Source: Klebsiella terrigena (GTDB taxonomy: Bacteria; Pseudomonadota; Gammaproteobacteria; Enterobacterales; Enterobacteriaceae). From it: a stretch of 64,000 bases of DNA. The position numbers and the translations under genes are program-made. This document shows positions 16,545 to 25,228 of this stretch, piece after piece (position 1 is the first letter of the stretch; each line of letters starts with the position of its first letter). Below the pieces are notes generated by a model, which saw nothing but the letters and a program-made list of their open reading frames with translations, searched no databases and had not been told where the DNA came from. The stretch lies in the NCBI RefSeq assembly GCF_006539725.1, contig NZ_BJNO01000028.1, positions 1-64,000 on the forward strand. Direction: 5' to 3'.

Positions 16545-17207
16545 TTAAGCATATAACCTGACGGCTAACTCATGCAAAAACTGCCAGATAATCCAGCCGC
16601 CAAAGCCCATCAGTACCGCGCCCGCCGCCCGTTCAACCCGCCAGATGACGGCGCCAAGGCGGCGCTGAACCTGCGGCAGGGCGATCAGCGAGACCAGCAG
16701 TAAATCCCACAGCAGCACGACGCTGGTCATCCAGACACCGCTGGTTATCTGCTGGGCGAGGGTCACCTGCGGGCCAAGCAGGGAGGTCATCAGCGCGAGA
16801 TAAAACAGGGCATTTTTGGGGTTAAGCAGCGCCGAGGCCAGCCCCAGCAGCAGCTGTCTGGCAAGCGAAGGGCGGAGGGCTGCCGCCGCTTCCAGGGGGA
16901 ATGCGCCGGGCCGGCTCCGCCACAGCTGGCCGCCGAGCCACAGCAGCCAGGCCGCCCCCAGCAGCGCGATTGCGCTAAACAGCAGCGGGGCGTGACGCAC
17001 CATGCTCCAGCCGACGATGGCGACGGCAATATACAGCCCGTTACCCAGCGCGATGCCGATGCACAGGCCGGCGCTACCGCGCAGGCGATAGCGGATGGCG
17101 TAGCCCATCAGGAGAAAGAAATCTGGCCCGGGGCTCAGCAGGGCAACGAAGTGGGAGAGCGCCAGCGCCGGAAACGCGGGCGGGAAAAGCGAAGTAAGCA
17201 TGTCCAT
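16545..17207 (-). CDS. LysE/RhtB-family amino-acid exporter
   Basis: 220 residues with six hydrophobic segments and the family motif near the N-terminus ([20 protein letters not shown]), plus [11 protein letters not shown] in the fifth. Members export amino acids such as lysine, threonine or homoserine. An AraC gene lies 46 bases upstream on the same strand and yjiN 4 bases downstream. E. coli has the multidrug transporter mdtM at this place instead. The substrate is not evident. Confidence 0.88.
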   Translation of the reverse strand: MDMLTSLFPPAFPALALSHFVALLSPGPDFFLLMGYAIRYRLRGSAGLCIGIALGNGLYIAVAIVGWSMVRHAPLLFSAIALLGAAWLLWLGGQLWRSRPGAFPLEAAAALRPSLARQLLLGLASALLNPKNALFYLALMTSLLGPQVTLAQQITSGVWMTSVVLLWDLLLVSLIALPQVQRRLGAVIWRVERAAGAVLMGFGGWIIWQFLHELAVRLYA

Positions 17208-17253
17208 AGTGACCTCGGAATAAATCTGAGATCACCCTACGCAAGGCTCGGCG

Positions 17254-18069
17254 CTAATTATTGTCTGATATTGATCGGCCAAGCGCGTACTGGCGCGGCG
17301 TGGCGGCGGTGTAGCTGACGAAGGTTTTATGGAAGTGGCTCTGATCGGCAAATCCGGCCTGATAGCCGACGTCGGCTATCTCATCCCCGGCGCGCAGGCG
17401 GCGCCTGGCGTACTCGATCCGCGCCATATTGATAAAGCTGGCTGGCGTCAGGCCGGTATCCTGCTTAAAGGTGCGGATCAGAGTCTCTTTGCGCAGCGCA
17501 AATTCGTCGGCCAGCGCATCCAGCGAAAGCGGTACCGGCAGGCTTGCGGTCACCCTGTCGAGCAGCCGTTCGCTGCTGCCGTGAAGGCGTTCCGGCGGCA
17601 TCGGGCATAGCGGCAGCTCCCGCAGCAGCCGCGCGATGGCGGCGGGTAGCTCGGCAGTCCGCTGCTGCTGCGTCAGCTGAACGATATGCTGATACTGAAG
17701 AAAAAGATCGGCGCCGCGCAGCATCGGCTGTGGCGCGGCAAGCCGCACGGCGCCGGACAGGGCAGGAAGCTGTGCCAGGCACCAGTCAACGTCGAGATAG
17801 AGCATGTGGTAGCTGCGCGGCCGTCCCGCAAGGGGATTACAGCTGTGCGGCGCGCCGGGCGGGATCGCTATCAGGTCACCGGGTTGCAGCAGGTACTCTC
17901 GTCCCTCGCAGATACAGCGCGTTTCCCCCTCAATAATGGCCCCCAGCGAAAGCTGCGGGTGGCTGTGACGTTTATACGCCCGGCGGCTGCCCCAGGTGCT
18001 GCGCAGCTCCAGCCAGGGAAGCGCGGCGTCGCGCCAGAAGGTTTGCGGGATATCGCGAGTGTGGTTCAC
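17254..18069 (-). CDS. AraC-family regulator with N-terminal cupin
   Basis: 271 residues. Residues 30-100 form a cupin ligand pocket (RHSHPQLSLGAIIEGETRC, then LQPGDLIAIPPGAPHSCNP). Residues 175-265 contain two helix-turn-helix units ending GFADQSHFHKTFVSYTAATP, the AraC signature. Same strand as and just upstream of the LysE exporter gene, which it probably controls. Confidence 0.9.
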   Translation of the reverse strand: MNHTRDIPQTFWRDAALPWLELRSTWGSRRAYKRHSHPQLSLGAIIEGETRCICEGREYLLQPGDLIAIPPGAPHSCNPLAGRPRSYHMLYLDVDWCLAQLPALSGAVRLAAPQPMLRGADLFLQYQHIVQLTQQQRTAELPAAIARLLRELPLCPMPPERLHGSSERLLDRVTASLPVPLSLDALADEFALRKETLIRTFKQDTGLTPASFINMARIEYARRRLRAGDEIADVGYQAGFADQSHFHKTFVSYTAATPRQYALGRSISDNN

Positions 18070-18286
18070 AAAAGTTCCTGTAGCGAAAGGATTATGGATT
18101 TATAGCACGCCCACCGGCGGCTGTCTCCGGCGGGAGTTTTGCGAGCGGGCAGGCGAAAAAATGTCGTTATTACCTCTGGATAAAAATATCCTCCGTCCCG
18201 GCACGCAAAGAGATAAACGGCGGCGTGCGGGCTGGGTGACCGGCGGGTAGAGTCGCTTTAGTACTCCTCCGCGCAGGCTGATTGCA

Positions 18287-19192
18287 ATGGAAAAAAGCCC
18301 GACGTCGACGCCGCATGATGCGGTTTTCAAAAAGTTTCTCCGGCACGCGGATACCGCGCGGGATTTCCTGGACATCCACCTGCCGTCCTCGCTACGCCCG
18401 CTCTGCGACCTGGAGACGCTGCGGCTGGAATCAGCAAGTTTTATTGAGGAGGACCTGCGTGCCTGCTACTCCGATGTGCTTTGGTCGCTGAAAACCACCG
18501 CCGGTGAAGGCTATATTTACGTTGTTATTGAGCACCAAAGTTCGCCGGATGCCCATATGGCCTTCAGGCTGATGCGCTATGCCATTGCGGCGATGCAGCG
18601 CCATCTGGATGCTGGCCACAAGCGCCTGCCGCTGGTAGTGCCCATGCTGTTCTATCACGGTATTGCCACGCCTTACCCTTACTCGCTGTGCTGGCTGGAT
18701 GGCTTTACCCATCCGGCGCATGCCCGCAGGTTATATGCGACCGCTTTTCCGCTGGTGGATATTACGGTGATCCCGGATGACGAAATCGTCCAGCACCGAC
18801 GCGTAGCGTTGCTGGAGTTCATGCAAAAGCATGTCCGCCAGCGCGATTTGACGAAGCTGGTCGAACAGATTATCGCCATTTTGGTTAAGGAATACACTAA
18901 TGACAGCCAGCTAAAAACGCTGTTTAATTACCTGGTATATTCCGGCGATGCCCCCCGTTTTGGCAGGTTTATTCGTGAGCTTGCCCGGCGGGCACCGCAA
19001 CATCATAAGGAGAGGCTGATGACGATTGCGGAAAGAATAAGGGAAGTCTGGCGTAGAAAAGGTCGGCTTGAAGGGCGGCGAGCCGAAGGGCTGCGCATTG
19101 CCCGTACCATGCTGGCGAACGGCATCGCTCTGGAGACGGTGCTGCGCATCACCGGTCTATCAGAAGAAGAGGTTACCGCCGCGAAGCATTGA
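18287..19192 (+). CDS. Rpn-family PD-(D/E)XK nuclease (YhgA-like), at the yjiP/rpnD position
   Basis: 301 residues. The N-terminal part starts [20 protein letters not shown], the family hallmark. The nuclease core has D63 (CYSDVLWSL) and E82-x-Q84 ([13 protein letters not shown]). The C-terminus is the Rpn_C domain ending in a conserved IARTMLANG repeat helix. Rpn proteins are DNases that promote recA-independent recombination and, in E. coli, antiphage toxicity. The location between yjiN and the yjiR side corresponds to E. coli yjiP (rpnD). A small product from an internal start is listed separately. No second transposon gene is present, so the old transposase label does not apply. Confidence 0.9.
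   Translation: MEKSPTSTPHDAVFKKFLRHADTARDFLDIHLPSSLRPLCDLETLRLESASFIEEDLRACYSDVLWSLKTTAGEGYIYVVIEHQSSPDAHMAFRLMRYAIAAMQRHLDAGHKRLPLVVPMLFYHGIATPYPYSLCWLDGFTHPAHARRLYATAFPLVDITVIPDDEIVQHRRVALLEFMQKHVRQRDLTKLVEQIIAILVKEYTNDSQLKTLFNYLVYSGDAPRFGRFIRELARRAPQHHKERLMTIAERIREVWRRKGRLEGRRAEGLRIARTMLANGIALETVLRITGLSEEEVTAAKH
19019..19192 (+). CDS. Predicted intragenic antitoxin, C-terminal 57 residues of Rpn
   Basis: An in-frame ATG at codon 245 of the rpn gene is preceded by AAGGAG with a 6-base spacer, a near-perfect ribosome site rarely found by chance inside a gene. The product [20 protein letters not shown] and onward equals the Rpn C-terminal domain. In E. coli, Rpn genes are reported to make such small proteins (RpnS) from internal starts, and these block the full-length nuclease. 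The site is seen directly; expression is inferred. Confidence 0.65.
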   Translation: MTIAERIREVWRRKGRLEGRRAEGLRIARTMLANGIALETVLRITGLSEEEVTAAKH

Positions 19193-19402
19193 TTGTGTCG
19201 CGGCACGGCTTTATTAGGTGGCATAGCCGCGATGATTCATTTCTCTTAATCCCGCTCTGCGCCGGATATCACCTGACGATCTCCGGCCGGAATCCTCCGT
19301 AAATACCTAACTTTACCTTTACGTCCAGCTATCTCTACTAACCTTAATGTCCTGAGCGGTATTTATGACTGCATTAATGACGATACTAAGGAGACATACG
19401 AC

Positions 19403-20773
19403 ATGGCCTATCAGACGGTGAATCCTGCAAATAATCGGCTTATTAAAGAGTACGCCCCGCACAGCGATGCTGACGTGGAGGCGGCGCTGCAGAAAGCGGA
19501 TGCGCTCTACCACTCCGCATGGTCGAAGGGCGATATTGCCCAGCGCTTACCTATCCTGCACAGGCTGGCGGACCTTATCGATAGCCGGGTTGAGGAGCTG
19601 GCGAAAATTGCCAGCCAGGAGATGGGCAAGCTCATCGGCCAAAGCCGCGGCGAGGTGAAGCTCTGCGCGCAGATCGCCCGCTATTACGCCGATAACGCCG
19701 AGCGCTTTCTCGCCCCGGTGAAGTATCCCTCTGAGCTCGGCGAGGCGTGGGTTGAACACCATCCGATCGGCGTGCTGATGGCGGTGGAGCCGTGGAACTT
19801 CCCCTATTACCAGCTGATGCGCGTGCTGGCACCGAACCTGGCGGCGGGGAATCCGGTTCTCGCCAAGCACGCCAGCATCGTTCCACACTGCGCCGAAACC
19901 TTCGCTCATCTGGTGCGAGAGGCCGGCGCGCCGGAGGGGGCGTGGACCAATCTGTTTATCTCCCAGGATCAGGTGGCGAAGATTATTGCCGACGATCGCG
20001 TGCGTGGAGTGGCGTTAACCGGCTCGGAAAAAGCGGGTGGCGTCGTGGCGGCGCAGGCGGCGAAGCACATTAAGAAATCGACCCTTGAGCTGGGCGGCAA
20101 CGATGTCTTTGTGGTGCTGGATGATGCCAGCCTCGACAAGGCGGTGAAGACTGGCGTACAGGCGCGGCTCAACAATGCCGGTCAGGTTTGTACCGCGGCG
20201 AAGCGTTTTATCCTGCATGAAAAAATCGCCGAGCGCTTCCTGAGCCAGTTTACCGAGGCGTTCCGTCAGGTGAAGATCGGCGATCCGCTGGATGAGAGCA
20301 CCACGCTGGGGCCGCTTTCTTCCAAAGATGCCCTGGAGACACTGACCAAACAGGTGGATGAGGCGGTGAAGCATGGTGCCAGGCTGCATCTTGGCGGCAA
20401 GCCGGCACAGTGCGAGGGCAACTATTTTTCACCGACCATTCTGACCGGCATCACCCGCGATAATCCGGCGTACTTTGAAGAGTTCTTCGGCCCGGTGGCG
20501 CAAATTTATGTGGTGAAGGATGACGATGAGGCGATCCGCCTGGCGAACGATTCGCACTACGGGCTCGGCGGCGCGATATTCAGCCAGGATACCGAGCGGG
20601 CGAAACGGATGGCATCTCGAATTGAGACTGGGATGGTCTATATCAACTGGCTGACCGATACCGCGCCGGAGCTGCCGTTTGGCGGCGTGAAGCGCTCCGG
20701 TTTTGGCCGCGAGCTGGCGGATCTGGGGATTCGAGAGTTTGTGAACCAGAAGCTGGTGGTGATCCGTCGCTAA
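19403..20773 (+). CDS. NAD(P)+-dependent succinate-semialdehyde dehydrogenase (Sad/YneI-like)
   Basis: 456 residues of the aldehyde dehydrogenase superfamily. Catalytic cysteine in NNAGQVCTAAKR, general-base glutamate in LELGGND, and cofactor loop GVALTGSEKAGG are present. The MAVEPWNFPYYQLMRVLAPN motif is that of the Sad/YneI clade, which oxidises succinate semialdehyde to succinate. AAGGAGA precedes the start. It ends at a strong terminator, convergent with the yfaZ-like gene before the inserted module separated them. Its last 57 bases are repeated at 22910-22968. Confidence 0.85.
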   Translation: MAYQTVNPANNRLIKEYAPHSDADVEAALQKADALYHSAWSKGDIAQRLPILHRLADLIDSRVEELAKIASQEMGKLIGQSRGEVKLCAQIARYYADNAERFLAPVKYPSELGEAWVEHHPIGVLMAVEPWNFPYYQLMRVLAPNLAAGNPVLAKHASIVPHCAETFAHLVREAGAPEGAWTNLFISQDQVAKIIADDRVRGVALTGSEKAGGVVAAQAAKHIKKSTLELGGNDVFVVLDDASLDKAVKTGVQARLNNAGQVCTAAKRFILHEKIAERFLSQFTEAFRQVKIGDPLDESTTLGPLSSKDALETLTKQVDEAVKHGARLHLGGKPAQCEGNYFSPTILTGITRDNPAYFEEFFGPVAQIYVVKDDDEAIRLANDSHYGLGGAIFSQDTERAKRMASRIETGMVYINWLTDTAPELPFGGVKRSGFGRELADLGIREFVNQKLVVIRR

Positions 20774-20876
20774 GTTAGGATGCAAAAAGAAAAACCTGCC
20801 GTCCGGCAGGTTTTTTTTGCGCCTATTGGGACGATCGGAAGGTAACTCCATCGCCAACACCGGTGCCATCAATCAG
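20716..20876. repeat. Direct repeat, copy 1: dehydrogenase 3' end, terminator, yfaZ 3' stub
   Basis: Runs from GGCGGATCTGGGGATTCGAG through the dehydrogenase stop and terminator into GAAGGTAACTCC...CAATCAG. The last part is the antisense of the final codons of the yfaZ-like gene (GVGDGVTF), which has no body here. Copy 2 at 22910-23067 is nearly the same but belongs to the intact yfaZ-like gene. The two copies bracket the 2.0-kb effector module. Confidence 0.9.
20791..20814 (+). terminator. Rho-independent terminator after the dehydrogenase gene
   Basis: AACCTGCC-GTCC-GGCAGGTT stem followed by eight T residues; preceded by a run of A, so it can work from both sides. Confidence 0.92.
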
Positions 20877-21437
20877 TCTCTTTGTTTAGAGTTTTATTGA
20901 TATTTGATTAATTGATATACATCAACTTAGATCTTATTTAATGCGGGTTGTATGTTTTTAGAATGATCTATTAAGAGTTATGCGAAACGAAAATTTTTAT
21001 GCGGAATATAAACGATTAACTGTCAAATTAGTACTGTGAAAATGATATTTGCAAGTGTGAACGTTTATTGTGTAAGTTGGCGTGATGAGGTTTTGTATAT
21101 TAAAAAATGCTTGTGGCTATGTAAAAATGGTCGACATCATAAGATGTGTTATTCTTAAAAATAATAATTGTGTCTACTTCAATATATTTTATGGTATGTA
21201 TCATGCTCCAGTTAATATTACAGGTAACTATAGCTGATGAAACTGGAATGGATGATCTTATGTCATTTGGTCAATGCCAAACTGTGTATTCATCGAAGCG
21301 AAAAATGTAACCCTTTAAATAGTTCAGTATTAAATGATGAGTCTGGTGTGGAGGATAATATTTCTATTACTGAGCATGTGCGGTAAAAGCAGGGGGGCGG
21401 GATGGTCAGAACATATTGAAAATATGAGGGAGACATC
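20877..21437. other. 561-bp AT-rich leader of the inserted type VI module
   Basis: Strongly AT-rich and without a supported gene, a sharp change from the GC-rich dehydrogenase. A frame at 21203-21310 (MLQLILQVTIADETGMDDLM, 35 codons) has no ribosome site; I could not place it, and a transposase N-terminal scrap is one possibility. The final 60 bases contain the ribosome site GAGGGAGAC of the effector gene. The length and composition suit an H-NS-silenced promoter. Confidence 0.5.
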
Positions 21438-22103
21438 ATGGAAACAGGAAGTAGTGAAAAAATAGCGGACAGGATTTCGAATATTTTCCTGTCTCCAGAT
21501 ACCATAGCGGGACTGATAAATGGCGCTTTAACTGTACCTCTCGATCTTGCATACCTTGCCCGCGGTTTTTTTGATACCGATAATCGATTTGCCTACCAGA
21601 CACAACGGATCAGAATGGCACAGGCTATTCATAATGACATTCTTAACTATGACCACATCATCAATGCCGTAGAGCTTATCTTCGAAAAATTTAATAAATA
21701 CCTGACTATTCACCAACAAGATGCCGTGTATCGAGCCGTTGTTTCATCCATTGCAGGTCGATTCCTGGCAGCGAAAATTACCTCTACTATTGCTGGTGCC
21801 GTTCTCGCACGCCTTTCATTTGTCAGCGCTAAAAGTGGGGCAAGAGCCTCCGGTCAAATAGCTATGCTATTGCTCATTGGTGGAATGAGTGAGCGCTCGA
21901 TTAGGACTTCTGAAAATCTTGCCAATGAAGCCCCAGAAGTGTACGAGATACTGCGTCCACACGATTACGACCTGATATATTTCCTCATTGAACCTGCCGT
22001 CAAACCTTTCGTGGATGCGATTCACATTGCCGTTACCCGCGGACAGCCCGAATTTAAAAAAATAATAAATATGGTTGGAGAGAAACTACATGTCCTTCAA
22101 TAA
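21438..22103 (+). CDS. Putative Hcp-dependent type VI effector, membrane-acting (family shared with 24261-24953)
   Basis: 221 residues, no signal peptide. Amphipathic or hydrophobic segments at about 22-45 (TIAGLINGALTVPLDLAYLA), 100-130 (SSIAGRFLAAKITSTIAGAV) and 142-152, then IYFLIEPAVKPFVDAI. The next gene overlaps by 14 bases and encodes a small membrane protein, and an hcp follows; effector-immunity-hcp is a common orphan T6SS unit. The YFLIEP motif and helix pattern recur in 24261-24953. A membrane-embedded immunity partner suggests a pore-forming or membrane-depolarising toxin, like the Ssp6 type of Serratia, but I see no identifiable catalytic motif and did not match it to a named family. 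Confidence 0.7.
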   Translation: METGSSEKIADRISNIFLSPDTIAGLINGALTVPLDLAYLARGFFDTDNRFAYQTQRIRMAQAIHNDILNYDHIINAVELIFEKFNKYLTIHQQDAVYRAVVSSIAGRFLAAKITSTIAGAVLARLSFVSAKSGARASGQIAMLLLIGGMSERSIRTSENLANEAPEVYEILRPHDYDLIYFLIEPAVKPFVDAIHIAVTRGQPEFKKIINMVGEKLHVLQ

Positions 22104-22329
22104 GGTATCACGCGACTTGTTAGACATGCTGCTGTTTGCCATCGTAAATATCTGGGACGTTGTCCAGTCAGTAATTTTTATCGGTGGCTTTATTGTTTGC
22201 ATCATGCTGCCAGTGGTGTGGCCGATGAAATTTGTCTATATGACCGTATGGTTCATTACTGCCTGGGCCATATCAAAGCTCGTCGATCGTTTAGACGAGT
22301 ATCGTAAAAAAGGTAAAAATATAAATTAA
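22090..22329 (+). CDS. Putative immunity protein, two membrane helices
   Basis: 79 residues from MSFNKVSRDLLDMLLFAIVN. Two helices (about 12-40 and 46-66) with a short VVWP turn, then a charged tail ending KKGKN. GGAGAG lies upstream of the ATG, within the effector gene, and the 14-base overlap implies coupled translation. The VWP turn is also found in the two immunity copies of the second module. Expected to sit in the inner membrane and neutralise the effector encoded just before. Confidence 0.68.
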   Translation: MSFNKVSRDLLDMLLFAIVNIWDVVQSVIFIGGFIVCIMLPVVWPMKFVYMTVWFITAWAISKLVDRLDEYRKKGKNIN

Positions 22330-22338
22330 GGATATCGC

Positions 22339-22805
22339 ATGTCAAATCCAGCCTATTTGTGGTTTATCGATGAAAATGGATCTCCAATTGTTGGAGGTTC
22401 CATGGTACTCGGGCGTGAAGGTTCAATTGAGGTAAAATCGCTCTCTCATCACCTGACTATTCCGACTGACCGTAACACGGGGAAGTTAACCGGTACGCGT
22501 ATTCACACCCCAATACTGATACAAAAAGAGTTCGACCGCACTACACCTTTGTTGGCTCGGGCTATCTGCAGAGGAGTTACGCTCAAGTCGGCTGAGATAA
22601 AGATGTATCGTACTAACGAGGCAGGGTTTGAGGTCGAGTATTTCAACATGCTTTTAGAAAATGTAAAGGTAACAGGCTTCACTCCAGGTCTGCATCCGGA
22701 ACACATCTGGAAAATATTGAAATGCGTTATGAAACCATCCAGTGGAAGTATACGGATGGGAACATCATCTTTAAAGATGGCTGGAACGAGCGAGCCACTG
22801 CCTAA
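22339..22805 (+). pseudogene. hcp (tssD-like), frameshifted near codon 121
   Basis: The N-terminal 120 codons read as Hcp, the tube protein of type VI secretion (AYLWFIDENGSPIVGGSMVL, then KEFDRTTPLLARAICRG). At 22702 CCGGAACACATC should read CCGGAAACACATC: one A is missing compared with the intact paralogue at 25584. After that point the correct reading continues in another frame (HLENIEMRYETIQWKYTDGN) to a TAA at 22803-22805. The uncorrected frame ends at 22857 with an unrelated tail. The last beta strands are lost, so a normal hexameric ring is unlikely. Confidence 0.88.
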
Positions 22806-22909
22806 CGGGATACTGGCTATCATAGACTCGAACTTCCGGGTCTTGTTGATCTCTTAGAGTTGAACTGGATATCTCAGTAGGACGCACTTTAGATACAGCA
22901 TCAATAGCG

Positions 22910-23067
22910 GGCGGATCTGGGGATTCGAGAGTTTGTGAACCAGAAGCTGGTGGTGCTCCGTCGCTAAGTTAGGATGAAAAAAAACCTGCCGTCCGGCAGG
23001 TTTTTTTGCGCTTCTATCGGGGTTATTAGAAGGTAACACCGCCGCCAACATAGGCGCCATCGATCAG
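22910..23067. repeat. Direct repeat, copy 2: dehydrogenase 3' stub, terminator, yfaZ-like 3' end
   Basis: Begins GGCGGATCTGGGGATTCGAG, the end of the dehydrogenase gene without its body, and continues through terminator and into the true 3' end of the yfaZ-like gene. Nearly identical to 20716-20876 in the dehydrogenase part and more diverged in the yfaZ part. Confidence 0.9.
22981..23004 (-). terminator. Terminator of the yfaZ-like gene (second copy of the bidirectional terminator)
   Basis: AACCTGCC-GTCC-GGCAGGTT with A-rich and T-rich flanks on either side; ends leftward yfaZ-like transcripts and rightward ones from the frameshifted hcp. Confidence 0.88.
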
Positions 23068-23571
23068 GGTATGGTTCGGACGGCCGTCTTTGCCGTCGAC
23101 GCTCACGTGGCGGTAGCCCACTTTAAGCGTCACCGGGGTAATTGGGCTCCAGCTCACGCCGCCGTTGGCTTCAACGTAGTTTTTCACGCTGTTGTTCAGG
23201 CCTTCCGGTGCGGCATAGCCTTCACCGAATACGTGGATACTGTCGGTCAGCGCAACGTTAACGCCGCCACCGATTGGGAACGCCACGCCGTTATCGCCTT
23301 TTTTCGGCCCAAGATAGATGGCTTTTGCGCCGGCATTGAACATCACCGGGCCAACTTCCAGGTTATAACCCGCGCCAACGCCGCCGGTCTGAGTACCGTC
23401 GTCGGTATTTTTGAGCCAGTTGCTTTCGGCATAAACACCGGACGAGGATTTACCCAGTTCCATATTGAGGTTGGTAAAGTTTTTCCCCTGTTCGACGGTA
23501 AAGCCCATCGCCATTGCTGAGCCGGAAACGGCGGTCAGAGCAGAAAGGATAAGGATATTGAGCTTTTTCAT
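23026..23571 (-). CDS. YfaZ-family outer-membrane protein
   Basis: 181 residues. Signal peptide MKKLNILILSALTAVSGSAMA (cleavage after A21), then a beta-rich domain with alternating strands and a C-terminal phenylalanine (VGGGVTF), the outer-membrane barrel signature. It belongs to the YfaZ family of small porin-like proteins, whose function is unknown. It separates the two type VI modules and originally faced the dehydrogenase gene across one terminator. Confidence 0.85.
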   Translation of the reverse strand: MKKLNILILSALTAVSGSAMAMGFTVEQGKNFTNLNMELGKSSSGVYAESNWLKNTDDGTQTGGVGAGYNLEVGPVMFNAGAKAIYLGPKKGDNGVAFPIGGGVNVALTDSIHVFGEGYAAPEGLNNSVKNYVEANGGVSWSPITPVTLKVGYRHVSVDGKDGRPNHTLIDGAYVGGGVTF

Positions 23572-24260
23572 GGTTTATGCCTCGTCATTAAATTAATCTG
23601 AGGACACCCTAACAAGCGACGTTTACGACTGCAAATGTGATGGCTGTCGCGGTTTTATGCTGGGGTTGTTATTAAAACCCTCTATTGATGTTGTTGATTA
23701 GTTGATTTATCGCAGCGTCAATGATTAACGTTTTGGTGTTTAGACTAAGTTTAATTTTTTTCCTAAACATCAGTTGAACGAGGCGGGAGATATTGATTGG
23801 CGCTGAACTAATTCGCTTTCTAATAATCCCCTAAAATGTTTCCATAGTAACAAGTAAAAACTTAAATTTACATTTTTGTGATTAAAAATGACTCAGCAAT
23901 ACCTTTAAACAGTTTCCGCCATTGAGGTATGGCGCATAGTGATGAGCCTTATTGATGTGAAGAAACGGCATCCGGCTAATGCCTTTACTGTTGTCGTGAC
24001 AGTTTATCTTATCTCTTTATTATTTAACGTTCTGGTCATTATTAAATTGATGGTATGAATATGTCCTACCTAATGTGCTGGTGCATGAGAAATCTAAAAC
24101 AAATCATGTAATAATCTTGTAATTGTTGCGTTATTTAAACTGCATTTTTATCTGCTTAATATCCGATCGCGATCGCAAGCCTATCACTAAATAGACGTTT
24201 ACCCGAAAATATAGAGTGTTTAAACTTTGTTCATGGAGTTAGCGATCGCAAGGAACGGCT
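23572..24260. promoter_or_regulatory. 689-bp AT-rich divergent region between yfaZ-like gene and second effector
   Basis: No gene seen on either strand. Holds the leftward yfaZ-like promoter and the rightward promoter of the second effector module. GCGATCGCAAG occurs twice in the same orientation, at 24169-24179 and 24242-24252, just before the ribosome site AAGGA of the effector. Its composition suggests H-NS binding. Confidence 0.5.
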
Positions 24261-24953
24261 ATGTACTATCGAAGTGAAGTTATCAGTTATTTACAGGCTA
24301 ACAGAATCCTCGCATTGAAGCTTGACCATGCATTAACGGGCGTCGGAAGGACGGTATCAGAACAGATTAAATTGACGGGCGCGGGCGCTAAACGCGCGCT
24401 GTATTACGCATCCTGCTTTACAGATGAATATCAGGACGTATGTCAGCGGCAGAAAAATGAAGATCTCAGATTCAAGCAAGGTGTTTTTCATCTTATTGAA
24501 AGGGGAGGGGTTATTTATGACATGCTAAATATATACTATGATGAAATATTTAAGTACAAAACATTCACTCAAATAGAGTACATCAAAAAAATTCTAATGG
24601 CAGCTAATGTTCATATTGCTGCCAGTTCCCTTACCAATGCTGGGTTTGCTTTAGCAGTTGCCGCCTCTGTTGCTATGGGCTTGAATGTAAGTCTTGATAT
24701 GAGTGCTTTGTCAGGCCGCTGGGCTAACAGGGGAATCATAGCAATGGGCGCGTATGGAATTGTTCAGAAAGCAGCTGACAGCGCTTATCGCCTCCACATT
24801 ATATATCCCGCATTGTACGATGCACTATACGTGAAAGAACTGGAGATGATGTATTTCCTGATAGAACCATTGTTTGAGAGAACTGGGGCGCTTAAGGCCC
24901 AATGGGCATCGGACGGCGACATTGCAGATATAATCATCAGAATGATTAGATAA
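24261..24953 (+). CDS. Putative Hcp-dependent type VI effector 2, membrane-acting
   Basis: 230 residues, no signal peptide. N-terminal half is helical and charged (about 1-110). A long hydrophobic core follows (AASSLTNAGFALAVAASVAM, about 117-140), then IIAMGAYGIVQ and MMYFLIEPLFERTG. The core plus the YFLIEP motif is shared with 21438-22103, though overall identity is low. Its stop overlaps the next start as TAATG, leading into tandem small membrane-protein genes and an hcp. Most likely an antibacterial effector that inserts into membranes; no enzymatic motif is visible. Low GC suggests acquisition by transfer. Confidence 0.7.
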   Translation: MYYRSEVISYLQANRILALKLDHALTGVGRTVSEQIKLTGAGAKRALYYASCFTDEYQDVCQRQKNEDLRFKQGVFHLIERGGVIYDMLNIYYDEIFKYKTFTQIEYIKKILMAANVHIAASSLTNAGFALAVAASVAMGLNVSLDMSALSGRWANRGIIAMGAYGIVQKAADSAYRLHIIYPALYDALYVKELEMMYFLIEPLFERTGALKAQWASDGDIADIIIRMIR

Positions 24954-25144
24954 TGATAATCAATATTATCAGAAGGTTTTTCAGATGACTATTTCGTTCC
25001 TCAGTTTCTCTACATTGCCCTGCGTTACTGATTTTTGTATTTGCAATTGTCTTTTTTCATTTTTTTCCTGATGGCCCCATTTGGCCCGTAGGTTTGTTCG
25101 CTATATTCATAATCTATATATTTGCGCGCTATGTGAAATGGTAA
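24953..25144 (+). pseudogene. Immunity gene copy A with an in-frame premature TGA
   Basis: The start overlaps the effector stop (TAATG). It reads MIINIIRRFFR, then TGA (24986-24988), then LFRSSVSLHCPALLIFVFAI with later PDGPIWPVGLFAIF and RYVKW, ending at TAA. The frame aligns codon by codon with copy B, where the stop position is TGG (tryptophan). So this is a single TGG to TGA change in the cognate immunity gene. An ATG at 24985 opens only a 28-codon frame and lies out of phase with the membrane segments. Confidence 0.72.
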
Positions 25145-25228
25145 GAATAGTCAGGTGAATATGTAAGCACTTATTCATTAGCATATTATCTACATTGTCT
25201 TTGTTATCGTCAGCATTAGTTGATTGTT

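Noticed and set aside
18287..19192. Transposase label for the gene at the yjiP position
   Set aside because: The protein has the PD-(D/E)XK core of Rpn nucleases; no terminal repeats or target duplication are seen.
24985..25071. ATG frame in immunity copy A (28 codons)
   Set aside because: Out of phase with the conserved helices; the alignment with copy B shows a premature TGA in the true frame instead.
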